A stretch of DNA of 64,000 nt from Myxococcales bacterium (GTDB taxonomy: Bacteria > Myxococcota_A > Polyangia > Polyangiales > Ga0077539): assembly GCA_013298625.1 (NCBI GenBank), contig JAAFIF010000028.1, forward strand, positions 1-64,000, written 5' to 3'. This document shows positions 34,955-42,703 of the stretch, piece by piece. The position numbers and the translations under genes were made by a program. The notes below the pieces were generated by a model. The model was not told the DNA's origin. It saw only the letters and a program-made list of their open reading frames with translations, and made no database searches. Numbering within the stretch: position 1 is the first letter of the stretch; each line of letters opens with the position of its first letter.

Positions 34955-36214
34955 TCAGCGACGCGGGTAGAGCAGGTCGCCGCGAAACGAGAACCCGAGC
35001 GCGAGGTAGGGCATCGCGCTCGCGACGTAGTCCGCCGCGGCGGTGCTGTTGCCGAGCATGGTCTCTTGCGCCGAGCGATCGCCGGTGCGGTACCGATGCG
35101 AGACCCACCACTGCACCGCGAGAAACACCGTCGGCGCGTTGAACCGCGCGTGATAGCTCTCTCGGATGTTGTACGCGATGAGCGGGCCGATGCGGTGCAT
35201 GGGGCCGTTGGGGTCGAAGAAATTGCCCGCGCCGCAGCCGTCCGTAGCCGAGCCGCGAACGCCGATTCCGCCGGTCGCGCTCGCGCAGAAGTCAGTGTTC
35301 TGAAAGTCGCTCTTGCCGAAGAACGCCTGCGTATACGAGTGGCGCACGCCGATGTTGAGCCCCGCGCCCTCTGGGGCGAACAGCACGTCCGAGTCGATGT
35401 GCGCGAACCAGCCGCGCGTCGGGACGACGGTGTCTTGCAGGATGTCGTACCAGACGCTGGTCCCGCGGCGATCGGCGGCGTTGGACATCGCGTTCATCGG
35501 GTCGGCCGCGCGCTGGCCGGCCTCGGGCAGGCGCGTGTTCAGCTGGCTGTAGAACGCGCGCGCGTTGGTGCGGAGCACGATGGCGTTGGCGAGGCGGATC
35601 TGAAACGCCGCGCCGAACGTGAGCTGAAAGCCCGTGGTGCTGTAGGACCACTTGTTGGCGCCGCCGACGTCTTGATCGCGGTCGCTCACGCGCGCTTGCG
35701 GCGAGTCCCAGCTCTGCACGGTGTCGAACGTGCCCACCATCCCGATGAACTCGGCGCCGGCGGACAAGTTGAGCAGCGCGAGCGGCTGCACTTCAGCGAA
35801 CGCTCCGACGCGGCCCCACGCAGGCGAGACCGTGGCCACGGGCGTAAACGCCACGAACGCGTCGCGAAACACCGTGTCGAGGTTTTGATAGAGCCTCGAG
35901 CGGTACGAGAAGCGCACGTCCGAGAAGAGCCCGAGCGGGTTGAGGCGGATCGCCGTCACGCTGCGGTACGTCCAGTAGTTGCGGCGGAGGATCTCTTCGT
36001 CCTCGTTGCGCGGCTCAGGGCGCAGCGGATCGGGCGCGACGGTGCGACCGCGCAGCCCCACGACGGGCCCGGTGCCCGAGAACGACGCGCCCGTCGCCTG
36101 CGCGTGCGCGGCGTTCGACGTACAGAGCACGGCCGCGCTGACGGTGGTGATCGTCGCGAGCAGCGCAGCGTTTTTGTGTACCAACGTGACCGTCTTTCGG
36201 CGCGTTCGAGTCAT
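34955..36214 (-). CDS. Predicted outer-membrane beta-barrel protein
   Basis: A 419-residue protein with a signal peptide (cleavage after NAAHA, about residue 39). The rest is made of alternating aromatic/aliphatic strands ending in GFSFRGDLLYPRR, the usual shape of an outer-membrane barrel, though the final residue is Arg instead of Phe or Trp. Strand-like stretches rich in Tyr and Phe (SVTAIRLNPLGLF, RFSYRSRLYQ, FQLTFGAAFQIRLAN) appear about every 20-25 residues. The start at ATG 36214 has GAGGGAG 7 nt upstream. I cannot name a transport or enzymatic function. It is followed by glgX at 18 bp. Confidence 0.7.
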   Translation of the reverse strand: MTRTRRKTVTLVHKNAALLATITTVSAAVLCTSNAAHAQATGASFSGTGPVVGLRGRTVAPDPLRPEPRNEDEEILRRNYWTYRSVTAIRLNPLGLFSDVRFSYRSRLYQNLDTVFRDAFVAFTPVATVSPAWGRVGAFAEVQPLALLNLSAGAEFIGMVGTFDTVQSWDSPQARVSDRDQDVGGANKWSYSTTGFQLTFGAAFQIRLANAIVLRTNARAFYSQLNTRLPEAGQRAADPMNAMSNAADRRGTSVWYDILQDTVVPTRGWFAHIDSDVLFAPEGAGLNIGVRHSYTQAFFGKSDFQNTDFCASATGGIGVRGSATDGCGAGNFFDPNGPMHRIGPLIAYNIRESYHARFNAPTVFLAVQWWVSHRYRTGDRSAQETMLGNSTAAADYVASAMPYLALGFSFRGDLLYPRR

Positions 36215-36250
36215 CCCGGCTCCCTCAGGTTGAGGCAACGGTACCCGAAA

Positions 36251-36302
36251 CTGTCACGCGAAAGACAGCGTTGTTTTGCCGCTCGCACACCCCACGAGCG
36301 GC
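36251..36302 (-). terminator. Two hairpins downstream of tsf
   Basis: GCCGCTCG-N9-CGAGCGGC (36278-36302) and CTGTC-N8-GACAG followed by TTTCGGG (36251-36268, minus strand) lie between the tsf stop and the next gene. Neither has a proper U-tract, so intrinsic termination is only possible, not certain. Confidence 0.35.
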
Positions 36303-36309
36303 GGAATTG

Positions 36310-37338
36310 TCAGCCCTTGGCGGCCTTGGCTTCCATCTCGGCGACCTCGGTCGCGAAGTCCTTGACGGCGGCCTTCTCGACGCCCTCGCCCACTTCGAAG
36401 CGGACGACCTTGGCCACCTTGGCGCCCTTGGCGATGTTGGCGATGAACTGGGTCATGGTCTGCTTGCCCTCCTTGACGGAGTACTGCTCGAGCAGGACGG
36501 CCTCGCTCATCCACTTGTTGACCTTTCCCTCGATGATCTTGTCCTTGGCCTGCTGGGGGCGGCCTGCGAGGGACTTGGCCTTCTTGCCGAGCTCGGCGTG
36601 CTTGGCCTTCACGGCGTCGGTCACGTTCTCGGGCTCTTCTTGCATGCGCTTCTCCCACGAAGCGAGCTCGGCCGCGGCGTCGTCCTCTTCGGCCTTGATC
36701 TGCGCAGCGGCGATCTCTTTCTGCTTCGCGATGTCATCGGCGCTGACCTCGTCGCGGCGCAGGTAGCTCGACTTCTGCGAAGCAGCCTGGATCGCCACTT
36801 CTTCGGCCACGAGCGCGAGGTCGCCCTCGCCCTCGACCGCGACGAGCACCGCGATCTTGGAGTTGAAGTGCACGTAGGTGCCGATCACGCCCGAGCTGGT
36901 CACCAGCTCGACGCGGCGAACGGCGTGCTTCTCGCCGCTCTTCGCGGTGAGCTCGTCGCCCATCTCTTTGATGGTCTTGCCGTCGACCGCGGCCGCTTCG
37001 AGCGACGCGAGGTCGGTCGCGCCGACCTTGAGCGCCGTCTCGACAGCGGCCTTGGCGAGGGCCTTGAAGCCGTCACCGTTGGCGACGAAGTCCGTCTGGC
37101 AGTTGACCTCGACGATGACGCCGGTCTTGCCGTCGGCGCTGATCGCGGTGAGCGCCGCGCCTTCGGTCGCGACGCGGCCGGCACGGTTGTCGACCTTGCC
37201 GCGGAGCTTGACCTGCAGGATCTCGAACGCCTTGTCGAGGTCGCCGTCCGCCTCGGTCAGGGCGCCCTTGCAATCACTCATCCCAGCGCCGCTTCGGTCG
37301 CGGAGCTGCTTCACCATCGCCGCAGTAATCGTGGCCAT
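36310..37338 (-). CDS. tsf: Translation elongation factor Ts
   Basis: EF-Ts, 342 residues, the guanine-nucleotide exchange factor for EF-Tu. The N-terminal domain has the family pattern LRDRSGAGMSDCKGAL (12-27), which contacts EF-Tu. The core domain (IIPVNVCQTDFVA-type VEVNCQTDFVA, about 99-109) and the coiled dimerisation region follow. The protein is about 40 residues longer than typical, mostly in the middle region. The start at ATG 37338 has AAGGA 8 nt upstream. It is the second gene of the rpsB-tsf operon, the almost universal order in bacteria, separated by 176 bp that hold a large hairpin. Confidence 0.97.
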   Translation of the reverse strand: MATITAAMVKQLRDRSGAGMSDCKGALTEADGDLDKAFEILQVKLRGKVDNRAGRVATEGAALTAISADGKTGVIVEVNCQTDFVANGDGFKALAKAAVETALKVGATDLASLEAAAVDGKTIKEMGDELTAKSGEKHAVRRVELVTSSGVIGTYVHFNSKIAVLVAVEGEGDLALVAEEVAIQAASQKSSYLRRDEVSADDIAKQKEIAAAQIKAEEDDAAAELASWEKRMQEEPENVTDAVKAKHAELGKKAKSLAGRPQQAKDKIIEGKVNKWMSEAVLLEQYSVKEGKQTMTQFIANIAKGAKVAKVVRFEVGEGVEKAAVKDFATEVAEMEAKAAKG

Positions 37339-37379
37339 CTGCCATTCCTTCAGTGAACTGTCGTAGAACCTACACAGAG

Positions 37380-37453
37380 GTAGAGCGCTGTCCTGAGGGG
37401 TTCTCGCTGCCGCTCAGCGCGGCGGGCGAGGGCCCATCAGAACAGCGCTCTAC
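37380..37453 (-). promoter_or_regulatory. Long hairpin between rpsB and tsf
   Basis: Outer arms GTAGAGCGCTGTCCTGA (37380-37396) and TCAGAACAGCGCTCTAC (37437-37453) pair over 17 positions with one mismatch. The loop forms a second stem (CTCGC..GCGAG and GCCGC-TCAGC-GCGGC). The whole 74 nt folds as one extended rod. It may be an attenuator or RNA-processing site balancing S2 and EF-Ts synthesis; in E. coli a terminator-like hairpin sits at the same place. Confidence 0.65.
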
Positions 37454-37514
37454 CGAATAAACACGGTTTGCGCGCAGCGCTCGCGCGACGTGTGACCGCC
37501 GCACAAGCGGAGGA

Positions 37515-38507
37515 TCAGTTGCTGCCGCCGCCCGCCGAGTAGCCGCCGCCCGGAAGGGTCTCGCCCACCGGCTCGGGCGTGGCCGGACCACCGCCGCCCG
37601 GTCCACGGCCGCCGCCACCGCCGCCCGGTCCACGGCCACCGCCGCCGCCCGGTCCACGGCCACCGCCGCCGCCACGACGATCGCCACCACGGCCGCCACG
37701 GCGGTCGTCGCGACGGTCACGGTCGGCGCGGTCACGCTGCGCGGCCTCGCGCAGGGCGCGGTCGCTCGGGTCCTCGATGCCCGCGTCCTTGCGGCGCTGG
37801 TTGCCCTCGAGGCACGCGTCCGCGATGCGGGCGGTGATGAGCTTGATCGAGCGGATCGCGTCGTCGTTGCCCGGGATCGGGTACTCGATCTGATCCGGGT
37901 CGCAGTTGGTGTCCGTGATGGCCACCAGCGGGATGTTGAGCTTGCGGGCCTCGCGGATCGCGATGTCCTCGAGGGCCGGGTCGATCACGAACACGGCGCC
38001 GGGGAGCGCGTGCATGTTCTTGATGCCGCCGATGTACGACTCGAGGCGCTCGCGCTCCTTCTCGAGGCCGAGCACTTCCTTCTTCGGGAGCGCTTCGTAC
38101 GTGCCGTCTTCCTTCATGCGCTCGAGGCTGCGCAGGCGCTCGATGCCCTGGCGGATCGTGCGGAAGTTGGTCAGCGTCCCGCCGAGCCAGCGGTTGGTCA
38201 CGAAGTGCTGTCCGCAGCGGGCGGCTTCTTCTTGCACGATGTCCTGCGCCTGACGCTTGGTGCCCACGAAGAGCACGTAGCCGCCCTTGGCCACCACATC
38301 GCTGATGAACTGGAAGGCGCGCGTGAAGAGCTTCGCCGTCTGGTCGAGGTCGATGATGTGGATGCCGTTGCGCGCGCCGTAGATGTACTGGCGCATCTTC
38401 GGGTTCCAGCGCTTGGTCTGGTGGCCGAAGTGCACGCCTGCTTCGAGCAGGGCGCGAACGGGGAGCGGGGGCTCGTTGGTGGACTGCATCACGTCGTTCA
38501 TCGTCAT
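37515..38507 (-). CDS. rpsB: 30S ribosomal protein S2 with Gly/Arg-rich tail
   Basis: S2, 330 residues. Residues 1-245 are a normal S2 protein with [19 protein letters not shown], the [10 protein letters not shown] region and the [22 protein letters not shown] block. Residues 246-330 are an extra tail: an acidic-basic part ([10 protein letters not shown]), then [12 protein letters not shown] repeats, then a short Pro/Ser end. The tail is encoded by tandem DNA repeats. S2 normally ends near 240-250. Such a tail may bind RNA. It is read from ATG 38507 with GGAGAG 12 nt upstream and a good promoter at 38716-38744. Confidence 0.97.
   Translation of the reverse strand: MTMNDVMQSTNEPPLPVRALLEAGVHFGHQTKRWNPKMRQYIYGARNGIHIIDLDQTAKLFTRAFQFISDVVAKGGYVLFVGTKRQAQDIVQEEAARCGQHFVTNRWLGGTLTNFRTIRQGIERLRSLERMKEDGTYEALPKKEVLGLEKERERLESYIGGIKNMHALPGAVFVIDPALEDIAIREARKLNIPLVAITDTNCDPDQIEYPIPGNDDAIRSIKLITARIADACLEGNQRRKDAGIEDPSDRALREAAQRDRADRDRRDDRRGGRGGDRRGGGGGRGPGGGGGRGPGGGGGGRGPGGGGPATPEPVGETLPGGGYSAGGGSN
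37591..37680 (-). repeat. Tandem repeats encoding the S2 tail
   Basis: Three copies of a module built on CCGCCGCCCGGTCCACGGCC (starting near 37591, 37618 and 37641) encode the glycine-rich GRGPGGGG repeats of S2. Spacing differs by a codon or two, which points to unequal repeat growth or slippage. Confidence 0.85.
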
Positions 38508-38695
38508 GGTCTGAGATCTCTCCAGCTGATGGGTTTTGTCGGACCCTCCCGAGCGCTTCGCCGTCGGACCTCTGCCGCTGCGCCTGCACCTCAGTCGAAG
38601 TGCGGGCTGATCGTCGAGGACCCACCGACGGCGTGCTTTCGCGTAGCGCTCGGTGTGTAATTTCTCTGTGGATTTGCTGCCAAACCCGCAAAGAA

Positions 38696-38710
38696 CCCCT
38701 GTGAAAGGGG
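38696..38710 (-). promoter_or_regulatory. Hairpin at the 5' end of the rpsB message
   Basis: CCCCT-TTCAC-AGGGG followed by TTCTTT on the minus strand, starting at the predicted transcription start. It may protect the 5' end or act as an early attenuator. Confidence 0.4.
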
Positions 38711-38715
38711 CGAGG

Positions 38716-38744
38716 CTTATAGCGCCGCCGCGAAAAAAGGACAA
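38716..38744 (-). promoter_or_regulatory. Sigma-70-type promoter of rpsB-tsf
   Basis: The -35 TTGTCC (38739-38744) and -10 TATAAG (38716-38721) are separated by exactly 17 bp on the minus strand, upstream of rpsB. The start point would be near 38709, giving a leader of about 200 nt. Confidence 0.7.
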
Positions 38745-38812
38745 GCGCCCGCGGGACAGAGCCCGAGCCCGAGCCGGTTCGCGCACGTCCAATGCTAGGG
38801 TCGCGCGGCTCG

Positions 38813-39313
38813 ATGCCCCCTCGCGTGCTCGTCACCCGTGACCTCTCGCTGTTGCTCTCGGCCTGCGTCGCGCTCGTGCTCGACGCGCGGCTGCGGGCAG
38901 CAGACCCGTCGGCGGCGCTCTCGATCGTCGTGGGCGTGCTGGCGGGCGTCCTCGTCGCTGTCGCCGGCTTCATCACGCACGAGTGGGGGCACCTGGCGGG
39001 GTCGCTGCTCACCAAGAGCGCCGTGCACTATCCGCAGACGGCCCTGTCGCCGCTGCTGTTTCACTTCGACACGAAGCGCAACAACCGCGCGCAGTTTCTG
39101 GCCATGTCGTGGGGCGGCTACCTCGCGACGGCCATCGCGACGGCGATCGTCGTGGCGATCGTGGACGCGCGAGCGTGGTCGGGGCGCGTCGCGCTGGTGC
39201 TCACGGTGGGCGGGATGATCGTGACGCTCGTGGCGGAGGTTCCGACGACGGTGCGCGTGCTGCTAGGGCGACCGCTGCCCGACGGGTTCGCGTTTCGGCC
39301 ACCGCGGGCGTGA
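38813..39313 (+). CDS. Small membrane protein with HEWGH motif
   Basis: A 166-residue protein with four hydrophobic segments (about 8-24, 36-57, 100-120 and 130-150). The HEWGH motif (56-60) sits at the end of the second segment, as in HExxH site-2-protease-like (M50) intramembrane metalloproteases. A second metal-binding motif of the M50 type (NxxPxxxxDG) is not obvious, although a GRPLPDGF stretch near the end resembles it loosely. It may be a small protease or a non-catalytic relative. The start at ATG 38813 fits a short cytoplasmic N-terminus; ATG 38792 is possible. It is divergent from rpsB and converges on the gene at 39331. Function unknown. Confidence 0.7.
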   Translation: MPPRVLVTRDLSLLLSACVALVLDARLRAADPSAALSIVVGVLAGVLVAVAGFITHEWGHLAGSLLTKSAVHYPQTALSPLLFHFDTKRNNRAQFLAMSWGGYLATAIATAIVVAIVDARAWSGRVALVLTVGGMIVTLVAEVPTTVRVLLGRPLPDGFAFRPPRA

Positions 39314-39330
39314 CCAGGGGCGCGCTGCTC

Positions 39331-41301
39331 TCACTCCCGCGGATCGTGCGTCGCAGAGGGCTCTTTCGGCGTGATCGCGAAGCGAAGGACGAGGCCGCGG
39401 CGCGTTCCGATCGCGCCCCAGCGGGCGTTGGGCGCGATCGCGAGGGCCGTCACTTGATCGAGCGACGCAAAAGCCTCGCGCTCGGCGAGCCAGAGCCCTT
39501 TGCTCCGACGACGCTCTCGATGCGTGTCGGGCAGCGCGACGTCGGAGCACCGGTGCACGGTCGCGCAGAGCATCCTGCGCTCGGGCTGCGCTTCGAAGTG
39601 CGGCAGCGCAGGCGCGGACGGACGCAAGACGCCGAGCTCGAGCGCGATCTGCGGAACGAGCTCTGCCAACCCCGAGACCTCCGCGGCGATCACGCTGCCA
39701 TCGCCTGCCCCGATCGGCGACATCCCCCACGCGACCGCGCACCGCACGACCGCCTCGCCCTCGCGCCGATACAGCTCGAGCCCGCGCTCCGAGCGGCGCT
39801 CGATGACCTGGTCCGGATGCATGCGCAGCTCGAACGAAGGCGAACGCCACCGCTCGTCCCCCGAACGATCGGTCGCTTCCGCCAGCGCGCCGCTCGCGAC
39901 CTTCTTCACGAGCTCTCCCGCGCGCTCGTAGACGATCAGCGTCGGCGTGGCGAGCGACTCGACCACGAGCACCCCCGCGCGCTCGTCGAACGCCACCGCC
40001 GCCGCGCGCTCGACGTCGACCGACCATCGCTCGATCGGCTCGCCGTCAGCCCACGCGAGCGCCGCGACCTGTGACGAGCTCGCGTTCGAGCGCTGCACGA
40101 GCAGCGTGCTCTGGCCGTCGATCCAGCGGAGCACGCGGCTCGACGAGGCGCGGTCACCGGGCCACGCGGCGCTGGTGCATTGGCGATCGAGGGACTCGTT
40201 CCACCAGCAAAAGAGGCCAGAGTCGTCTTGCGCGCACACCGAGCCTCGATCGCTCACCATGATCGTGGCGATCGCCGTCATCGCCGCGCGCTGTCGATCG
40301 TCGACCGAGCCCGTCGAGCGCGCGATCGTCTCGAAGCGCCCGTCGCGCACGAACACGAGGCGCTGCTTCGCGACCGCGACCAGCGCGCTCGCCCCCATGG
40401 AGACCGTGCTGCGCAGCCCCGTGCGCGGGTCGAACAGCGTATACGGCTGGCTCTTGCGCCCAGCCATCAGCACGCCGGCATCGTCGGCGCTCACCACGTA
40501 GCCGGCTCGCGGGCACACCACCGGGAGCAGCGCCTCGACGTCCACGACGACGGGGACGTCTCGCTTCGGCCCGCGCGACACCAGCACGCGCGTCGCGCCG
40601 AGCGCGCGCAGCGCAGGGCGCGGTTCCCTTTCGTCGATCACCGGCTCCGAGCGCCGTCGCTCGCCCGTGAGAACGTCCTCGAAGAGCACGTGACGACCGT
40701 CGATCCGAGCGCGCAGCGTCTTGCTGAGCGCGCACCGATCGGGCCCCGGATCGAACGCGTCGAGCAGCAGCGCGTCGGCCGAGCGGGCTCCGGTCACTTC
40801 GAACACGACCGCGTCGCGAGCGCCGTTGGCGAGCTGCACACGAAATGCGCTGTGGTCCGCGAGCCGCTCGACGAGCGGCCGATCCTGCGAGCGCGCGAGC
40901 TGCGCGGACCACAGCTCGAACGCGCGGCGCGTACCGGTATCGAAGTGCGCGACGCGGACCGCGTGCCAGCGGTGCTTGGGCCGCGCTTCGTTGCGGGTCA
41001 TCGCGACGAGCACGATCACCGGCGCGGCGCCCTGCGGGGCGAGCAGCGTGGCGAAGCACTCGTACACGCGCTCGTCCACGGCGAGCGAGAGCCCGCCGTC
41101 GAACCGGATCGATCGCTGCTCGAACGAGCGCAGATCCGTCTCGACCACATCGAGGCCGCCGCGCCGCGAGGCGATCGCGCGCTCGGGGGCAAAGGACCAC
41201 GCGCGGGCCCCCTCCGGATCGGCCACGTGCGCGGTGAACCGGGCGGGCAACCCGTGCGCGACCGTGAGCTGCGCGTGTGCCGTGCGCATTGCAACGTTCA
41301 T
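39331..41301 (-). CDS. Hypothetical WD40-like/beta-propeller protein
   Basis: A 656-residue soluble protein I do not recognise. It has repeated strand-turn units with patterns such as VVVDVEALLPVVCP, VLMAGRKSQPYTLFDPRTG, STGSVDDRQRAAMTAIATI and LVVESLATPTLIVYERAGE, about every 40-45 residues, like a beta-propeller. There is no signal peptide, membrane segment or enzymatic motif. Cysteines are scattered. It converges on the HEWGH protein gene and is divergent from the zinc-ribbon membrane protein at 41384. It is probably a scaffold or sensor in the cytoplasm. The start is ATG 41301; ATG 41289 is also possible. Confidence 0.65.
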   Translation of the reverse strand: MNVAMRTAHAQLTVAHGLPARFTAHVADPEGARAWSFAPERAIASRRGGLDVVETDLRSFEQRSIRFDGGLSLAVDERVYECFATLLAPQGAAPVIVLVAMTRNEARPKHRWHAVRVAHFDTGTRRAFELWSAQLARSQDRPLVERLADHSAFRVQLANGARDAVVFEVTGARSADALLLDAFDPGPDRCALSKTLRARIDGRHVLFEDVLTGERRRSEPVIDEREPRPALRALGATRVLVSRGPKRDVPVVVDVEALLPVVCPRAGYVVSADDAGVLMAGRKSQPYTLFDPRTGLRSTVSMGASALVAVAKQRLVFVRDGRFETIARSTGSVDDRQRAAMTAIATIMVSDRGSVCAQDDSGLFCWWNESLDRQCTSAAWPGDRASSSRVLRWIDGQSTLLVQRSNASSSQVAALAWADGEPIERWSVDVERAAAVAFDERAGVLVVESLATPTLIVYERAGELVKKVASGALAEATDRSGDERWRSPSFELRMHPDQVIERRSERGLELYRREGEAVVRCAVAWGMSPIGAGDGSVIAAEVSGLAELVPQIALELGVLRPSAPALPHFEAQPERRMLCATVHRCSDVALPDTHRERRRSKGLWLAEREAFASLDQVTALAIAPNARWGAIGTRRGLVLRFAITPKEPSATHDPRE

Positions 41302-41383
41302 CGCGAGACCAGTATCGCACGGCCGCCGGCGAGCTTCTGGTTCATCGCGGTTTCTTGCAGACGCCGCGCGCGGCTAGCGTAGG

Positions 41384-42520
41384 GTGAGCGAGAGCGCGAC
41401 ACCGATGGTCGATCCGTCGAAAGAGCTGGCGACCGCAGACGCGGCTCCGGCGTGGCAGCTTCGATCGTCGCGCGCCCTCAGCGTGCTTCTCGCGCGTTGT
41501 CCCGCGTGCGGCGCGGGGCTGCTCGGCGCGGACACGCGATGCCTGCGGTGCGGACACGAGTGTGATCGCGCTCGATGGCAGCGCATCGACGAGCGGCCGC
41601 GATCGCGCGTGGTGGGGCCGTCGACCGTTCGCGGGGTGGCGACGGTGGTCGCGCTGGGGGCGGTGGTCGCGGCGGCGGCGTTTCGAACCGGCGTCTCGAC
41701 GGGGTCTTTGCTTTCGTGCGTCGGAGCGTTCGCCGCCGCGGCGACCGCGCCGTTGCTGTTGGTCGGCGCGAAGTTCGCTGCGCGTCGGATGACCCGACGG
41801 CGATGGTGCTACGAGGCCCCAGACGGCGTCCTGTGCATCGCGAGCGGAACGGTCTGGGCCGTCGAGCGAACCGAGCACGAGCGCAGGACGAGCAGCGCCG
41901 AGCGCCCCACGCCCGACGCCGTCGCAGATCTGCACGAAGGTCACGCGAGCGCGCTCGTCGAGCGACCAGAGATCGTCGCGCGCATGCCTGTCTCTGCTGG
42001 CGCGGCGCTCCGTGGAGAGGGCCGCGATCGGGCCGAAGCGGCGGTGGCGCTCGCGATCGCGATCGCGCGCATGCAGCGCGAAGGCAGCGTTCGACTGCTG
42101 CGTTCGACGGTGGCGCGCACGATCGTCGAGCGCGGGGAGCGCACCGAGACCGAGCGCGTCGAGTTCTCGCTCGCCGCGCTCTCGCGGCCCGAGTCGACGA
42201 CGCTCGGAGAGTGGCTCTACGACGGGCTGCCGAAGCCTGACGCCGACCGAGCCGACGGGGGCTATCGGGACTCGTCGCGAGAGCGTGCTGCAGATCGACC
42301 AGAGAAAACGCTCGATTTGCAGCGGCTCGTGCGCTTGAGGTTCGAGCGCGAGGGCGGCGCTGGGAGCGCGATCGACCTCGTTCGATTCGTTCGTCGATTC
42401 GTGAACACGACGGGGGGCTGGCGCTCCACCGCGCCTGCGCTGTCGATCGAAGCGCAACAGTGGCTGGCCGAGCTCGCAGCGAGCCTGTGGATGGCGCTGC
42501 GAGACGCTGGCAGAGCGTGA
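41384..42520 (+). CDS. Zinc-ribbon membrane protein of unknown function
   Basis: A 378-residue protein. The N-terminus holds a zinc-ribbon: CPAC (39-42) and CLRC (about 53-56). Two hydrophobic segments follow (about 84-104 and 110-128), then a soluble region with Ala/Arg-rich helices and one Trp-rich segment near the end (WRSTAPALSIEAQQW). Such N-terminal zinc ribbons are common in small regulatory membrane proteins. The start is GTG 41384 or ATG 41405; neither has a strong ribosome site. It is divergent from the propeller-like gene. I assign no function. Confidence 0.7.
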   Translation: MSESATPMVDPSKELATADAAPAWQLRSSRALSVLLARCPACGAGLLGADTRCLRCGHECDRARWQRIDERPRSRVVGPSTVRGVATVVALGAVVAAAAFRTGVSTGSLLSCVGAFAAAATAPLLLVGAKFAARRMTRRRWCYEAPDGVLCIASGTVWAVERTEHERRTSSAERPTPDAVADLHEGHASALVERPEIVARMPVSAGAALRGEGRDRAEAAVALAIAIARMQREGSVRLLRSTVARTIVERGERTETERVEFSLAALSRPESTTLGEWLYDGLPKPDADRADGGYRDSSRERAADRPEKTLDLQRLVRLRFEREGGAGSAIDLVRFVRRFVNTTGGWRSTAPALSIEAQQWLAELAASLWMALRDAGRA

Positions 42521-42703
42521 GCCAGACAGCGTCGCGCGGGGAGCCTTCGCGTCGAGTTAGCCACCTGCGCAGCGGCAGACGCGAACGGGGGATCGACCTC
42601 GACGTCCGTCGCCGCTACGATCGGAGCACTTTACGGAGCGTCGCCGCCACGCACAGAACGCTGGGCGCCGAGCGGTGACGGCCCACCACGGGGAGGTTGT
42701 TCG

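Larger units (their letters stand above)
38508..38812. other. rpsB leader and intergenic region
   Basis: About 305 bp between the divergent rpsB and HEWGH genes. The minus strand carries the rpsB promoter (38716-38744), a 5' hairpin (38696-38710) and a leader of about 200 nt. For the gene at 38813 I see no clear promoter. The rest of the leader shows nothing else I can name. Confidence 0.5.

Noticed and set aside
37591-37680. Possible minisatellite independent of coding
   Set aside because: It lies fully inside rpsB and keeps the frame; it is described as the S2 tail repeat instead.
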